From: Comamonadaceae bacterium
GTDB lineage: Bacteria > Pseudomonadota > Gammaproteobacteria > Burkholderiales > Burkholderiaceae_C
Direction: 5' to 3'
Length of the DNA stretch: 64,000 nt
Assembly: GCA_027484575.1 (NCBI GenBank)
Contig: JAIXSQ010000015.1
Coordinates: 62,001-126,000 of the forward strand
Positions 49,937-58,373 of the stretch are shown here, in pieces (the first letter of the stretch is position 1; each line of letters begins with the position of its first letter). Under the pieces are notes generated by a model. The model had not been told where the DNA came from. It saw nothing but the letters and a program-made list of their open reading frames with translations, and did no database searches. The position numbers were made by a program, and so were the translations under genes.

Positions 49937-50760
49937 GCTTTCCGATCAGCCTCGAGTTCTTCCCGCCCAAGACCGAGGAGGGCGCCGCCAAGCTGCGCGC
50001 CACGCGGCAGCAGCTGTACGCGCTCGCGCCCGAGTTCTGTTCCGTCACCTTCGGCGCCGGTGGCTCCACGCAGGAGGGCACGCTGGCCACGGTGCGCGAG
50101 ATCCTGGCCGAGGGCTGCGCCGCCGCGCCGCACCTGTCGTGCATCGGCCAGACCCGGGACAGCATCCGCGAGCGCCTGGCCGCCTATGCGGCCGCCGGCG
50201 TGCAGCGCATCGTGGCGCTGCGCGGCGACCTGCCCAGCGGCTACGGGCTGGGCGGCGAGTTCCGCTGGGCCAGCGACCTGGTGGCCTTCATCCGCAGCGA
50301 GACCGGACGCCAGTTCACGCTGGAGGTCGCGGCCTATCCCGAGGTGCATCCGCAGGCCAGGTCGCCCGAGGCCGACCTGCGCGCCTTCGTGGCCAAGGTG
50401 GAGGCCGGAGCCGACGCCGGCATCACGCAGTACTTCTTCAACAGCGATGCCTACTTCCGCTACGTCGACGACCTGTACAAGCTGGGCGTGGACGTGCCGA
50501 TCGTGCCGGGCATCATGCCCATCGCCAGCTCGGCGCAGCTGCTGCGCTTCTCGGACGCCTGCGGCGCCGAGGTGCCGCGCTGGATCCGGCTGCGGCTGCA
50601 GGCCTACGGCGACGACACGGCCTCGATCCGCGCCTTCGGCCTGGACGTGGTGACCGACCTGTGCGACCAGCTGCGCACCGCCGGCGCGCCGGGGCTGCAC
50701 TTCTACACGATGAACCAGTCGGCCGCGACGCTGGAGATCTGCAAGCGCCTGGCGCTGTGA
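49933..50760 (+). CDS. metF: 5,10-methylenetetrahydrofolate reductase
   Basis: A 275-residue FAD-dependent TIM-barrel enzyme. Landmarks are ISLEFFPPKTEEG with the catalytic Glu, FCSVTFGAGGSTQEGTLATV, IVALRGDLP, AGADAGITQYFFNSDAYFRY and LHFYTMNQSAATLEICKRL. It makes 5-methyltetrahydrofolate, the methyl donor for methionine synthesis. The ATG overlaps the tlyA stop, completing the ahcY-tlyA-metF methyl-cycle operon. Homocysteine from AhcY and methyl folate from MetF are the two substrates of methionine synthase, which lies outside the window. Confidence 0.96.
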   Translation: MSFPISLEFFPPKTEEGAAKLRATRQQLYALAPEFCSVTFGAGGSTQEGTLATVREILAEGCAAAPHLSCIGQTRDSIRERLAAYAAAGVQRIVALRGDLPSGYGLGGEFRWASDLVAFIRSETGRQFTLEVAAYPEVHPQARSPEADLRAFVAKVEAGADAGITQYFFNSDAYFRYVDDLYKLGVDVPIVPGIMPIASSAQLLRFSDACGAEVPRWIRLRLQAYGDDTASIRAFGLDVVTDLCDQLRTAGAPGLHFYTMNQSAATLEICKRLAL

Positions 50761-50763
50761 GCC

Positions 50764-51237
50764 ATGCGCCGGCGGGTCGTGCTCTGGTCGGTGCTGCTGG
50801 CGGCGGCGCAGGCGCGGGCGCAAGGCGGTGAGGCCGGACTGGTGCCGGTGGCGCAGGCCGAGCCCGAGACGGCCGGCTCCGGCGACGGCCCGGCCGATGC
50901 CGTGCCCGGGCCGGGCTGGCGCGAGCGCGGCGAGGCCTCGTGGTACGGGCTGGTCTTCCAGGGCCGGCGCACCGCCAGCGGCGAGCGCTTCGACATGCAG
51001 CGGCTCACGGCCGCGCATCCCAGCCTGCCGTTCGGCACCCGGGTGCGGGTGACCAGCCTGCGCAACGGCCGCAGCGTGGTGGTGCGCATCAACGACCGCG
51101 GCCCGCACACCGGCGGCCGCATCATCGACCTGAGCCATGCGGCCGCACGCCGCATCGGCCTGCTGGCGCTGGGCACCAAGGACGTGGAGCTGACCCTGGC
51201 GTCGGAGGCCGAGGCCGCCGCCGACGCGGGACGCTGA
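50764..51237 (+). CDS. rlpA: RlpA-like lytic transglycosylase, short form
   Basis: A 157-residue exported protein with a short signal peptide (MRRRVVLWSVLLAAAQARAQ) and the double-psi beta-barrel of RlpA: GEASWYGLVFQGRRTASGER, LPFGTRVRVTSLRNGRSV, VRINDRGPHTGGRIIDLSHA. RlpA cleaves naked glycan strands at the septum. This form lacks the C-terminal SPOR domain and the lipobox of the E. coli protein, so septal targeting must differ or be absent. It begins three bases after metF and is likely cotranscribed. Confidence 0.87.
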   Translation: MRRRVVLWSVLLAAAQARAQGGEAGLVPVAQAEPETAGSGDGPADAVPGPGWRERGEASWYGLVFQGRRTASGERFDMQRLTAAHPSLPFGTRVRVTSLRNGRSVVVRINDRGPHTGGRIIDLSHAAARRIGLLALGTKDVELTLASEAEAAADAGR

Positions 51238-51244
51238 GCCGCGC

Positions 51245-51973
51245 TCAGGCCGGCAGCGGCGCGTCCTGCGGCTGGCTGCGCAGCAGCTGCACGCGGCGGT
51301 TGACCAGCGAGGCGCCGACGGCGTACTTCAGCCGGGCCAGCCAGCTGGGCGAGCCTTCCTCCTGGCTGCGCTCGTTGTAGAACTCGGCGACGTCGTGGTA
51401 GGCCCCGTAGGCGTGGGCCACGTCGGCGGGACGGAACTGCTGCAGGCAGTCGCCGCTGCCGTCCCAGCGGCCCACCGCGTCGCGCACGATGCCCCAGCCG
51501 CAGTCCAGGCCCTGCGCCTGCAGCCGCTGGCGTGCCGCGACGAACAGCACCGGGTCGACGACGTAGCCGTCGGTGCTGAGCCACCGGCCCCCCACGAGCA
51601 CCTGGCCCACGGCATGGGGCATGGACTGCGGGCCGTCGTCCAGGATGCCGTGCAGGAAGCGGGTGCGCACGCGCACGAACTGCAGCCGGGCCGGGATCCC
51701 GGCGGCGCGGCACAGGGCCACGAACAGCAGGCCCTTGGAGTGGCAGTCACCCCGGCCGGCGCGCAGCACCTCGCTGGCGGTCACGGCCGCCGCATCGGCC
51801 TGGGCGCCGAAGGGCAGGCGGCGCACGAAGTCGTGCAGGGCCGCCACCCGGGCCGGCACGGTCTGCCGGGCCTGGGTGAGCTTCTGCGCGGTGATGTGGA
51901 TCTTGGGATGCGACAGGTCCAGCTGGGCGGTCGGCTCGAGCCAGCTGCGGGGAGTGCCGAGGGCGATGGACAT
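51245..51973 (-). CDS. Transglutaminase-like cysteine protease-fold protein
   Basis: A 242-residue protein with the transglutaminase-like core and a complete triad: Cys in RAGRGDCHSKGLLFVALCRA, His in SMPHAVGQVLVGGRWL, Asp in STDGYVVDPVLF. The family includes peptidases and amide hydrolases. No signal peptide is visible. The C-terminal 70 residues are Arg- and Gln-rich. It lies alone, convergent with rlpA and divergent from sequence upstream of rlmJ. Substrate unknown. Confidence 0.83.
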   Translation of the reverse strand: MSIALGTPRSWLEPTAQLDLSHPKIHITAQKLTQARQTVPARVAALHDFVRRLPFGAQADAAAVTASEVLRAGRGDCHSKGLLFVALCRAAGIPARLQFVRVRTRFLHGILDDGPQSMPHAVGQVLVGGRWLSTDGYVVDPVLFVAARQRLQAQGLDCGWGIVRDAVGRWDGSGDCLQQFRPADVAHAYGAYHDVAEFYNERSQEEGSPSWLARLKYAVGASLVNRRVQLLRSQPQDAPLPA

Positions 51974-52049
51974 GCAACGAATTGTGAGTCGTTTCGTGAC
52001 TCATCGGTCGCATTTCGGACGGCTCGTTCGTGACGAAGTGGACAAGCGG

Positions 52050-52946
52050 TCAGCCGCCGCCCGACTCCAGCACGTGCCCCTGGCCACGCCCGCGGCCCAG
52101 CAACTGGACCAGCTGCGGCAGGGCCGAGGCCAGCGCCGGCTTGAGCGTGTGCGGCGGATTGACCACGAAGATGCCGCTGGCCGTGAGCCCTTGCTTGCGG
52201 ATTTCGCCAGGCACGGCGGGCGCCTGGCCGATGGCGAGGGTGGCGTGCAGCCAGGGCTTGCGGGCCGTGTTGGCCAGCGTCTTGAGCTTGCGCGGCAGCT
52301 CGTGCGCCTCGGGGCGCGGGATCACCGGGTACCAGATCGCGTAGGTGCCCGTGGCAAAGCGCTGCAGCGCCTCGCGCAGCACCGCCTGCACGCGGGCGTA
52401 GTCGGTCTTGATTTCGTAGCTGGGATCCATCAGCACCAGCGCGCGGCGCGAGGGCGGCGGCAGCAGCGAGCGCAGGGCCTCGAAGCCGTCCTTGCGCTCC
52501 ATGCCGACCATGCGGCCCGCTTCCATCTGGGCGATGTGGCCGGCCAGGGCCTTGCTGTCGGAGGGGTGCAGCTCGAACAGCTTGAGCTTGTCGCGCGCCT
52601 CGGCCCGCAGCAGCGTGTGGGCGACGAAGGGCGAGCCGGGGTAGACCCGCCACTGGCCGGGGCGGTTGAACTGGCCGACCAGGGCCAGGTACTCGGCGAT
52701 GGCCGGATCGAGGGTGTCGCCCAGCGCGGGGGCCGCCTCGGCCAGCCGCAGCAGGCCGTCGGCGGCTTCGCCGGAGGTGGCCGCCTGGTCGCCGTCGAGC
52801 CGGTACAGGCCCGCGCCGGCATGGGTGTCGACCACCCACAGGGGGGTCTCCTTCTTGGTGAGGTGGCGCAGGCAGGCGATCAGCGCCAGGTGCTTGAGCA
52901 CGTCGGCGTGGTTGCCGGCGTGGAACGCATGGCGGTAACTGAACAT
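52050..52946 (-). CDS. rlmJ: 23S rRNA (adenine2030-N6)-methyltransferase
   Basis: A 298-residue enzyme with the typical RlmJ start MFSYRHAFHAGNHADVLKHL, the SAM loop VVDTHAGAGLYRLDG, the N6-adenine catalytic motif LMDPSYEIKTDY (DPSY in place of the more usual DPPY) and the C-terminal GIFVVNPPHTLKPAL. It methylates A2030 of naked 23S rRNA. The open frame extends upstream to 53108, but the conserved N-terminus fixes the start at 52946. It is divergent from the rplM operon. Confidence 0.92.
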   Translation of the reverse strand: MFSYRHAFHAGNHADVLKHLALIACLRHLTKKETPLWVVDTHAGAGLYRLDGDQAATSGEAADGLLRLAEAAPALGDTLDPAIAEYLALVGQFNRPGQWRVYPGSPFVAHTLLRAEARDKLKLFELHPSDSKALAGHIAQMEAGRMVGMERKDGFEALRSLLPPPSRRALVLMDPSYEIKTDYARVQAVLREALQRFATGTYAIWYPVIPRPEAHELPRKLKTLANTARKPWLHATLAIGQAPAVPGEIRKQGLTASGIFVVNPPHTLKPALASALPQLVQLLGRGRGQGHVLESGGG

Positions 52947-52977
52947 GCCCCGGATGGTACCCGCCGGACCCTCTGCC

Positions 52978-53007
52978 TTGCGGCAAGTGCTTGATCCAGC
53001 ATAGAAT
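52978..53007 (+). promoter_or_regulatory. rplM-rpsI promoter
   Basis: TTGCGG (52978-52983) and TAGAAT (53002-53007) are separated by 18 bases, a good sigma-70-type promoter. A leader of roughly 115 bases follows, containing a small hairpin GTTCC-CTGCAGA-GGAAC (53066-53082). That leader may serve autogenous control by L13, as is known in other bacteria, but the structure here is not proven. Confidence 0.6.
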
Positions 53008-53131
53008 CGCCGGCGTTCCGCAGCGCCTTGTGGCCCCGCGGCGGAAACTTCACCCCACCTAAGAGGTTCCCTGCAGAGGAACACCGACCGTGGAAAAGGG
53101 CCCGACAAACCATCCTGCCTAGGAAAAACTC

Positions 53132-53560
53132 ATGAAGACGTTCAGCGCCAAACCCGCTGACGTGACGCACGAGTGGTTTGTGATTGACGCCACCGACAAG
53201 GTGCTCGGGCGAGTTGCCAGCGAAGCAGCTTCCCGTTTGCGCGGCAAACACAAGGCCATCTACACGCCTCACGTCGACACCGGTGACTACATCGTGGTCA
53301 TCAACGCCAGCAAGCTGCGCGTGACCGGCTCCAAGGAGCTGGAGAAGATGTATTACCGCCACTCGGGCTTCCCGGGCGGCATCTACGCCACCAACTTCCG
53401 CGACATGCAGGCCAAGCACCCTGGCCGCGCGCTCGAGAAGGCCGTCAAGGGCATGCTGCCCAAGGGTCCTCTGGGGTACGCCATGATCAAGAAGCTGAAG
53501 GTCTACGGCGGCGCGGAGCACCCGCACACCGCCCAGCAACCCAAGCCCCTGGAGATCTGA
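53132..53560 (+). CDS. rplM: 50S ribosomal protein L13
   Basis: A 142-residue L13, normal length: [20 protein letters not shown] at the N-terminus, [20 protein letters not shown], and [20 protein letters not shown] near the end. It binds 23S rRNA early in 50S assembly. The codon use is like other highly expressed genes. rpsI follows two bases after the stop. Confidence 0.98.
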   Translation: MKTFSAKPADVTHEWFVIDATDKVLGRVASEAASRLRGKHKAIYTPHVDTGDYIVVINASKLRVTGSKELEKMYYRHSGFPGGIYATNFRDMQAKHPGRALEKAVKGMLPKGPLGYAMIKKLKVYGGAEHPHTAQQPKPLEI

Positions 53561-53562
53561 GC

Positions 53563-53955
53563 ATGATCGGTGAATGGAACAACGGCACCGGCCGCCGCAA
53601 GAGCAGCGTGGCCCGTGTCTTCCTGAAGAAGGGCTCCGGCAAGATCACGGTCAATGGCAAGGACATCGCCGCGTACTTCGGCCGCCAGACCTCGATCATG
53701 ATCGCCCGCCAGCCGCTGGAGCTGACCGGCAACCCCGAGACGTTCGACATCCAGGTGAACGTGCACGGCGGCGGTGAGTCCGGCCAGGCCGGTGCCGTGC
53801 GCCACGGCATCACCCGCGCGCTGATCGACTGGGACGCGACCCTCAAGCCGCAGCTGTCGGCCGCCGGTTTCGTCACCCGCGACGCCCGCGAGGTCGAGCG
53901 CAAGAAGGTGGGCCTGCACTCCGCCCGCCGCCGCAAGCAGTTCAGCAAGCGCTGA
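53563..53955 (+). CDS. rpsI: 30S ribosomal protein S9
   Basis: A 130-residue S9: [20 protein letters not shown] at the start, [20 protein letters not shown] in the middle, and the long basic C-terminal tail ending RRKQFSKR, which reaches the P-site tRNA. It forms the usual two-gene operon with rplM and is followed by a strong terminator. Confidence 0.98.
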   Translation: MIGEWNNGTGRRKSSVARVFLKKGSGKITVNGKDIAAYFGRQTSIMIARQPLELTGNPETFDIQVNVHGGGESGQAGAVRHGITRALIDWDATLKPQLSAAGFVTRDAREVERKKVGLHSARRRKQFSKR

Positions 53956-53978
53956 TCCGCGAGCGACGCTCCACGGCC

Positions 53979-54007
53979 AAGGCCGCGCCCCCGGGCGCGG
54001 CCTTTGT
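53979..54007 (+). terminator. Intrinsic terminator after rpsI
   Basis: AAGGCCGCGCCC and GGGCGCGGCCTT form a perfect 12-base stem around a two-base CC loop, ending in TTTGTCGTTT. It is 23 bases after the rpsI stop and ends the ribosomal operon. Confidence 0.9.
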
Positions 54008-54088
54008 CGTTTGTAGCCACCGGTCACATTCCCGGGCCGGGGCCGGGGCGAACGGCTGAGCTTTTGGGTTAAGGTCGCGCCCCGACTC

Positions 54089-54796
54089 ATGCGCTGGAAA
54101 CTGCTTCGCCGCCGCCTCACGATCTCGGCCCCCCGCGTGGCCGTGCGCAGTGCCTTGCCCTGGCCGTTGCGCTGGGCGACGGTGGCGATCGTGCTGGGCT
54201 TCTGCGGCGCGATCAGCCTGTGGGCGTTCGAGCTGGGCAAGGACCTGGCGGGCATCGACACCACGAGCCGGGAGGAGCTGCTGCAGATGCGCGCCGACCT
54301 CGAGCGCGCCCGGGCCGAGCGCGACAAGCTGCAGTCCATCCTGAACACCTCGGGCAGCCTGATGACCGCCGAGCGCTCGGCGCAGGAGCGGCTAGCCGCC
54401 CAGATCCGCCAGCTCGAGGCCGAGAACCGCGCCCTGCGCGACGACCTGGGCTTCTTCGAGAAGCTGATCCCGGCCACCGGCAGCGAAGCGGTGGCCATCC
54501 GCGGCCTGCAGGCCGAGGTCATGGGGGCTGAACTGCGCTGGCAGGTGCTGGTGAGCCAGCCCGGCAAGAACGCTCCCGAATTCCGCGGCAAGCTGCAGTT
54601 GAGCGTGGCCGGCACGCTGGCGGGCAAGCCCTGGAGCCTGGACCTGCCGGCCACGGACGACCTTCGGTTCCGCCAGTTCCGCCGCCTGGAAGGCATGGCC
54701 GGGCTGCCTGAGCAGGCCGTGGTAAAAACAGTGTCCGCCCGGGTCGTCGAGGGGACGGCCACCCGCGCGGTCCAGAGCATCCGGCTCGGCGCCTGA
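54089..54796 (+). CDS. DUF6776 membrane-anchored coiled-coil protein
   Basis: A 235-residue protein: basic N-terminus, one transmembrane helix (LRWATVAIVLGFCGAISLWA), a coiled coil (about 60-125, with EELLQMRADLERARAERDK and IRQLEAENRALRDDL), then a beta-rich extracytoplasmic domain. It belongs to the DUF6776 family, found in Betaproteobacteria directly before bactofilin. The arrangement resembles MreC or PilO-type scaffolds. The 48-base gap to bactofilin suggests one transcript and a joint role in envelope shape or assembly, which is inferred. Confidence 0.83.
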   Translation: MRWKLLRRRLTISAPRVAVRSALPWPLRWATVAIVLGFCGAISLWAFELGKDLAGIDTTSREELLQMRADLERARAERDKLQSILNTSGSLMTAERSAQERLAAQIRQLEAENRALRDDLGFFEKLIPATGSEAVAIRGLQAEVMGAELRWQVLVSQPGKNAPEFRGKLQLSVAGTLAGKPWSLDLPATDDLRFRQFRRLEGMAGLPEQAVVKTVSARVVEGTATRAVQSIRLGA

Positions 54797-54843
54797 GCCG
54801 GGCTCCCGTTTCCGGCCTGCCGGCCACCAGAGGAGGAAGCGCC

Positions 54844-55239
54844 ATGTTCGGCAAGAAGTCCCAGCCGCCCATCAAGAGCCTGATCGCCCAGGGCAGCCGC
54901 GTCGAGGGCCACCTGAAGTTCACCGAAGGCCTGCGGGTCGACGGCGAGGTCATCGGCGACATCCGCGCGCTGACCGAGGAGTCCAGCATGCTGGTGATCT
55001 CCGAGGCCGCCACGGTGGTGGGCGAGATCCATGCCGACCACGTGATCGTCAACGGCACCGTGCGCGGGCCGGTGCATGCGCGCGAACTGCTGGAACTGCA
55101 GCCCAAGGCGCGGATCGAAGGGGATGTGTCCTACCGGGCGCTCGAGATGCACCAGGGCGCCGTGATCGCCGGACAGCTCAAGCCGCTGCAGGTGGGCGAG
55201 GAAAAGCCCCTCCTCAAATTGGCGGCAAACAACCACTGA
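54844..55239 (+). CDS. Bactofilin
   Basis: A 131-residue bactofilin with the characteristic beta-helix repeats: [40 protein letters not shown] and [20 protein letters not shown]. Bactofilins polymerise without nucleotides and recruit peptidoglycan enzymes to set cell shape. An AGAGGAGG ribosome site precedes the ATG. The neighbours DUF6776 (membrane scaffold) and an M23 endopeptidase 1.6 kb downstream echo bactofilin-peptidase links described in other bacteria. Confidence 0.93.
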   Translation: MFGKKSQPPIKSLIAQGSRVEGHLKFTEGLRVDGEVIGDIRALTEESSMLVISEAATVVGEIHADHVIVNGTVRGPVHARELLELQPKARIEGDVSYRALEMHQGAVIAGQLKPLQVGEEKPLLKLAANNH

Positions 55240-55303
55240 GCGCAATACCCGAGGGCATTGCCGTACTATTCGCCCCCACTGCCCGCCTGAAAGAGATCCC
55301 CTC

Positions 55304-55669
55304 ATGAGCGCCGTCCCCGACACCACCCAGACCGAGATGCCCGCGCCGCTGCTGTTCACCGACAGCGCCGCGGCCAAGGTTGCCGACCTGATCGCCGAAG
55401 AGGGCAACCCCGACCTCAAGCTGCGCGTGTTCGTGCAGGGTGGCGGCTGCTCCGGCTTCCAGTACGGCTTCACCTTCGACGAGATCGCCAACGAGGACGA
55501 CACCGTCATGACCAAGAACGGTGTCTCGCTGCTGATCGACGCGATGAGCTACCAGTACCTGGTGGGCGCCGAGATCGACTACAAGGAAGACCTGCAGGGC
55601 GCGCAGTTCGTGATCAAGAACCCCAACGCCAGCACCACCTGCGGCTGCGGCTCCAGCTTCAGCGTCTGA
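55304..55669 (+). CDS. erpA: Iron-sulfur cluster insertion protein ErpA
   Basis: A 121-residue A-type carrier. Its three cluster cysteines are in [17 protein letters not shown] and [11 protein letters not shown]. It receives [4Fe-4S] clusters from the Isc machinery and delivers them to apo-enzymes, including those of isoprenoid synthesis. The N-terminal extension ([15 protein letters not shown]) is usual in Betaproteobacteria. A possible -10 (TACTAT, 55264) suggests its own promoter. Confidence 0.95.
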   Translation: MSAVPDTTQTEMPAPLLFTDSAAAKVADLIAEEGNPDLKLRVFVQGGGCSGFQYGFTFDEIANEDDTVMTKNGVSLLIDAMSYQYLVGAEIDYKEDLQGAQFVIKNPNASTTCGCGSSFSV

Positions 55670-55686
55670 TCCTCGCGGCTGCCGGC

Positions 55687-56805
55687 TTAGGCCGGCCAGA
55701 CCGCACCCAGCACACGGGCGCCGCGGGCGCCCGTGGTGCTTTCCAGGGGCAGGGCCTCGCCCTGCAGGCAGCGCGCCGCCAGCCAGGCGAAGGCAGCGGC
55801 CTCCACCTGCTGCGCCGGCAGCCCGGCCGCATCGCTGGCCAGCACCTCAGTGCCTGGCAGCAGCGCCTGCAGGCGCCCCAGCAGGTGGGTGTTGAACGCA
55901 CCGCCACCGCACACCACCAACCGGGCCAGCCCCGGCGCGTGGCGCTGCACCGCATCGGCGCAGGTGCCCGCCGTCAGCTCGGCCAGCGTGGCCTGCACGT
56001 CCTGCACGTCCTGCGGTGCCAGTGGCGGGAGGGCGCCCAGCCGCTGCTGCAGCCAGTCCGGGTGGAACAGGTCGCGGCCGGTGCTCTTGGGCGGCGGCAG
56101 CGCGAAGTAGGGTTCGGCGCGCAGGGCCTGCAGCAGCCCGGGGTGCACCTGCCCGCCCGCAGCCCACGCGCCGCCGGCGTCGTAGGGCCGTCCGGTGTGG
56201 CGCTCGCACCAGTGGTCCATCAGCGCGTTGGCCGGTCCGGTGTCGAAGCCCTGCAGGCTGCCGTCGGCACGCAGCAGGCTCAGGTTGGCGATGCCGCCCA
56301 GGTTGAGCACGCCCACGGTGCGCCCCGGCAGCCCGAACACCGCGCGGTGGAAGAACGGCGCCAGCGGCGCCCCCTGGCCGCCCGCCGCCACGTCACGACT
56401 GCGGAAGTCGGCCACGACGGTGATGCCGCACAGCTCGGCCAGCAGCGCCGGGTTGGCCAGCTGCAGCGTGTACCCGGTGCCGTCGTGCAGGCGGGGCTGG
56501 TGGCGCACGGTCTGGCCATGGGCGCCGATGGCGCGCACCTGCGCGGCGCTGGTGCCGGTGGCGGCCAGCAGCTGCCGCACCACCTGCGCATACGCGCGCA
56601 TCAATCCGTTGGCCGCCAGGGCGGCGCGGTGCAGTTCGTCGGGGCCGGGGGTGTTCAGGGCGAGCAGCTCGGCCCGCAAGGCCGGCTCGAAGCCGCAGGA
56701 CGCGTGCGCCAGCACCCGTGCGCCGCCGCCGCTGCAGTCGGCCAGCACCCCGTCCACCCCGTCGAGCGAGGTGCCGGACATCAGGCCGACGTGGAGCGCC
56801 GTCAT
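55687..56805 (-). CDS. anmK: Anhydro-N-acetylmuramic acid kinase
   Basis: A 372-residue sugar kinase of the ASKHA fold. Landmarks: HVGLMSGTSLDGVDGVLADC at the start, IGAHGQTVRHQP, VLNLGGIANLSLLRADGSLQ and VVCGGGAFNTHLLGRLQALL. It converts 1,6-anhydro-MurNAc from wall turnover to MurNAc-6-phosphate for recycling. It is downstream of the M23 peptidase on the same strand, about 40 bases away, so wall cleavage and recycling enzymes are cotranscribed. Confidence 0.94.
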   Translation of the reverse strand: MTALHVGLMSGTSLDGVDGVLADCSGGGARVLAHASCGFEPALRAELLALNTPGPDELHRAALAANGLMRAYAQVVRQLLAATGTSAAQVRAIGAHGQTVRHQPRLHDGTGYTLQLANPALLAELCGITVVADFRSRDVAAGGQGAPLAPFFHRAVFGLPGRTVGVLNLGGIANLSLLRADGSLQGFDTGPANALMDHWCERHTGRPYDAGGAWAAGGQVHPGLLQALRAEPYFALPPPKSTGRDLFHPDWLQQRLGALPPLAPQDVQDVQATLAELTAGTCADAVQRHAPGLARLVVCGGGAFNTHLLGRLQALLPGTEVLASDAAGLPAQQVEAAAFAWLAARCLQGEALPLESTTGARGARVLGAVWPA

Positions 56806-56845
56806 GGACGAGGGATGGCGCGGGCCGGCAGTCGCGGCCCGGCGT

Positions 56846-58231
56846 TCACTCCGCGCTGGCGACCGTGGCCGAGGCGGCCTGCAGCTGCATGCGCATGGCC
56901 GAGGCGAGCTTGTCGAACGCGGGGCGCTGGGCCGCTGTGAGGGTCACGCCCTGGTGGCGCTTGGCGACCTGGATCGGGTCCTGGTGCGTGCCGTTGATGC
57001 GGAATTCGAAGTGCAGGTGCGGCCCGGTGGCCCAGCCGGTGGCGCCGACGGCGCCGATGCGCTGGCCCTGCTCGATCCGCTGGCCGACCCGCACGTCCAT
57101 GCGCGACAGGTGCGCGTAGACGGTCTGGTCGCTGCCGTTGTGGCGGATGAAGACGACGTTGCCGTAGCCGTTCTGCACGCCGGCGAACTCGACCACGCCG
57201 TCGCCCACGGAGCGCACCGGCGTGCCCACGGGCGCGCCGTAGTCGGTGCCCAGGTGCGCGCGCCACTGCTTGAGGATGGGGTGGAAGCGCATCGCGAAGC
57301 CGCTGGTCACGCGCGAGAACTCCATCGGCGAGGCCAGGTAGGCGCTGGTCCAGCTCTTGCCCTCGGGCGTGAAGTAGCCGCCCTTGACGCCGGGTTCCTG
57401 GAACCACAGGGCCTGCAGCGTCTTGCCGTTGTTCAGGAACTCGACCGACAGCACGCGCCCGGTGCGCAGCGGCTCGCCGTCGGCCTCGAGCGCCTCGTAG
57501 ACCACGCTGAAGCGGTCGCCCTTGCGCAGCCCGCGCTGGAAATCGATCTCGGCCGACAGGATGTCGGCCATCTGCATCGCCACCTCGTCGGGCAGCCGGG
57601 CGTCGTCGACCGCGGCGAACAGCGAGCTGCGGATCGTGCCGCTGCCCAGGCGCACGGAGGCGGCGAGCTTGGCGGTCTCGACCCTGGTGCTGTAGCGGCC
57701 GTCGTCGGCGCGGGTGACCACCAGCCGGCGGAAGTTGCCGCTGTCGTCGGCCACCCAGCGCGCCGTCAGGCTGCGCAGTTCGTGCGTGTCGCTGGCCTCG
57801 GCCCGCACCGTGCGGCCGTAGCGGCCCAGGATCTGGCTGCGCACCGCGGCGTCCTGGCGCAGGTACGCGGCGGCCGCCGCATCGTGGATGCCCAGACGGG
57901 CCAGCAGGGTGTCGACCGTGTCGGTCGGGCGCACCGTCTCGCTGCGGTGCAGGTGGAAGCTGAAGGCGTCCAGGGCCTCGGCCTGCGCCGTCACGGACAG
58001 CGGCTGCACCGTCTCGACCACCTCGCGCACCGGCATGGCCGCCGGATCGGGACCGAAGTTGGCCACGGCGAGCGCGCCGCCACCCCCGCCCAGCAGCAGC
58101 ATGGCCAGGGCAGCGGTGAACTTGCGCGGATGGTGTTCGAGCTTGCGCGCGGCATCGCGGGCAAGCCGTCCGGCGGCGGTGATCAGACCGTCAGTGTTCA
58201 ATCCTCGGATCCCTGTTCTGGGTCGGTGCAT
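56846..58231 (-). CDS. M23-family peptidoglycan endopeptidase
   Basis: A 461-residue protein with one N-terminal membrane helix (about 40-60, FTAALAMLLLGGGGGALAVA), a long middle domain of the NlpD/MepM-like OapA type, and a C-terminal LytM/M23 domain. Zinc ligands are visible in GFAMRFHPILKQWRAHLGTD (His, Asp) and TGPHLHFEFRI (His). It should cut peptide cross-links in the wall. A TTG start at 58201 is a possible alternative to the ATG at 58231. It precedes anmK and lies near bactofilin; it is divergent from tyrS. Confidence 0.9.
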   Translation of the reverse strand: MHRPRTGIRGLNTDGLITAAGRLARDAARKLEHHPRKFTAALAMLLLGGGGGALAVANFGPDPAAMPVREVVETVQPLSVTAQAEALDAFSFHLHRSETVRPTDTVDTLLARLGIHDAAAAAYLRQDAAVRSQILGRYGRTVRAEASDTHELRSLTARWVADDSGNFRRLVVTRADDGRYSTRVETAKLAASVRLGSGTIRSSLFAAVDDARLPDEVAMQMADILSAEIDFQRGLRKGDRFSVVYEALEADGEPLRTGRVLSVEFLNNGKTLQALWFQEPGVKGGYFTPEGKSWTSAYLASPMEFSRVTSGFAMRFHPILKQWRAHLGTDYGAPVGTPVRSVGDGVVEFAGVQNGYGNVVFIRHNGSDQTVYAHLSRMDVRVGQRIEQGQRIGAVGATGWATGPHLHFEFRINGTHQDPIQVAKRHQGVTLTAAQRPAFDKLASAMRMQLQAASATVASAE

Positions 58232-58373
58232 GCGCGCGGTGCGCGCTGCCCCTGCTTGTCTTCGTCGGGCTGGCCGGACGGCGTCGGAACGCAGTCTTTA
58301 GAATCCAGCCGGCCTGCGTGGCGGGCGCCAGTATAACGAGCGACAACGCTTGCCGGCATTGCAGAAAAGCCTG

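Noticed and set aside
53040..53131. Assigned L13-binding leader RNA upstream of rplM
   Set aside because: Only a five-base hairpin is visible; it does not clearly match a known L13 leader, so I note it with the promoter and do not call a regulatory RNA.
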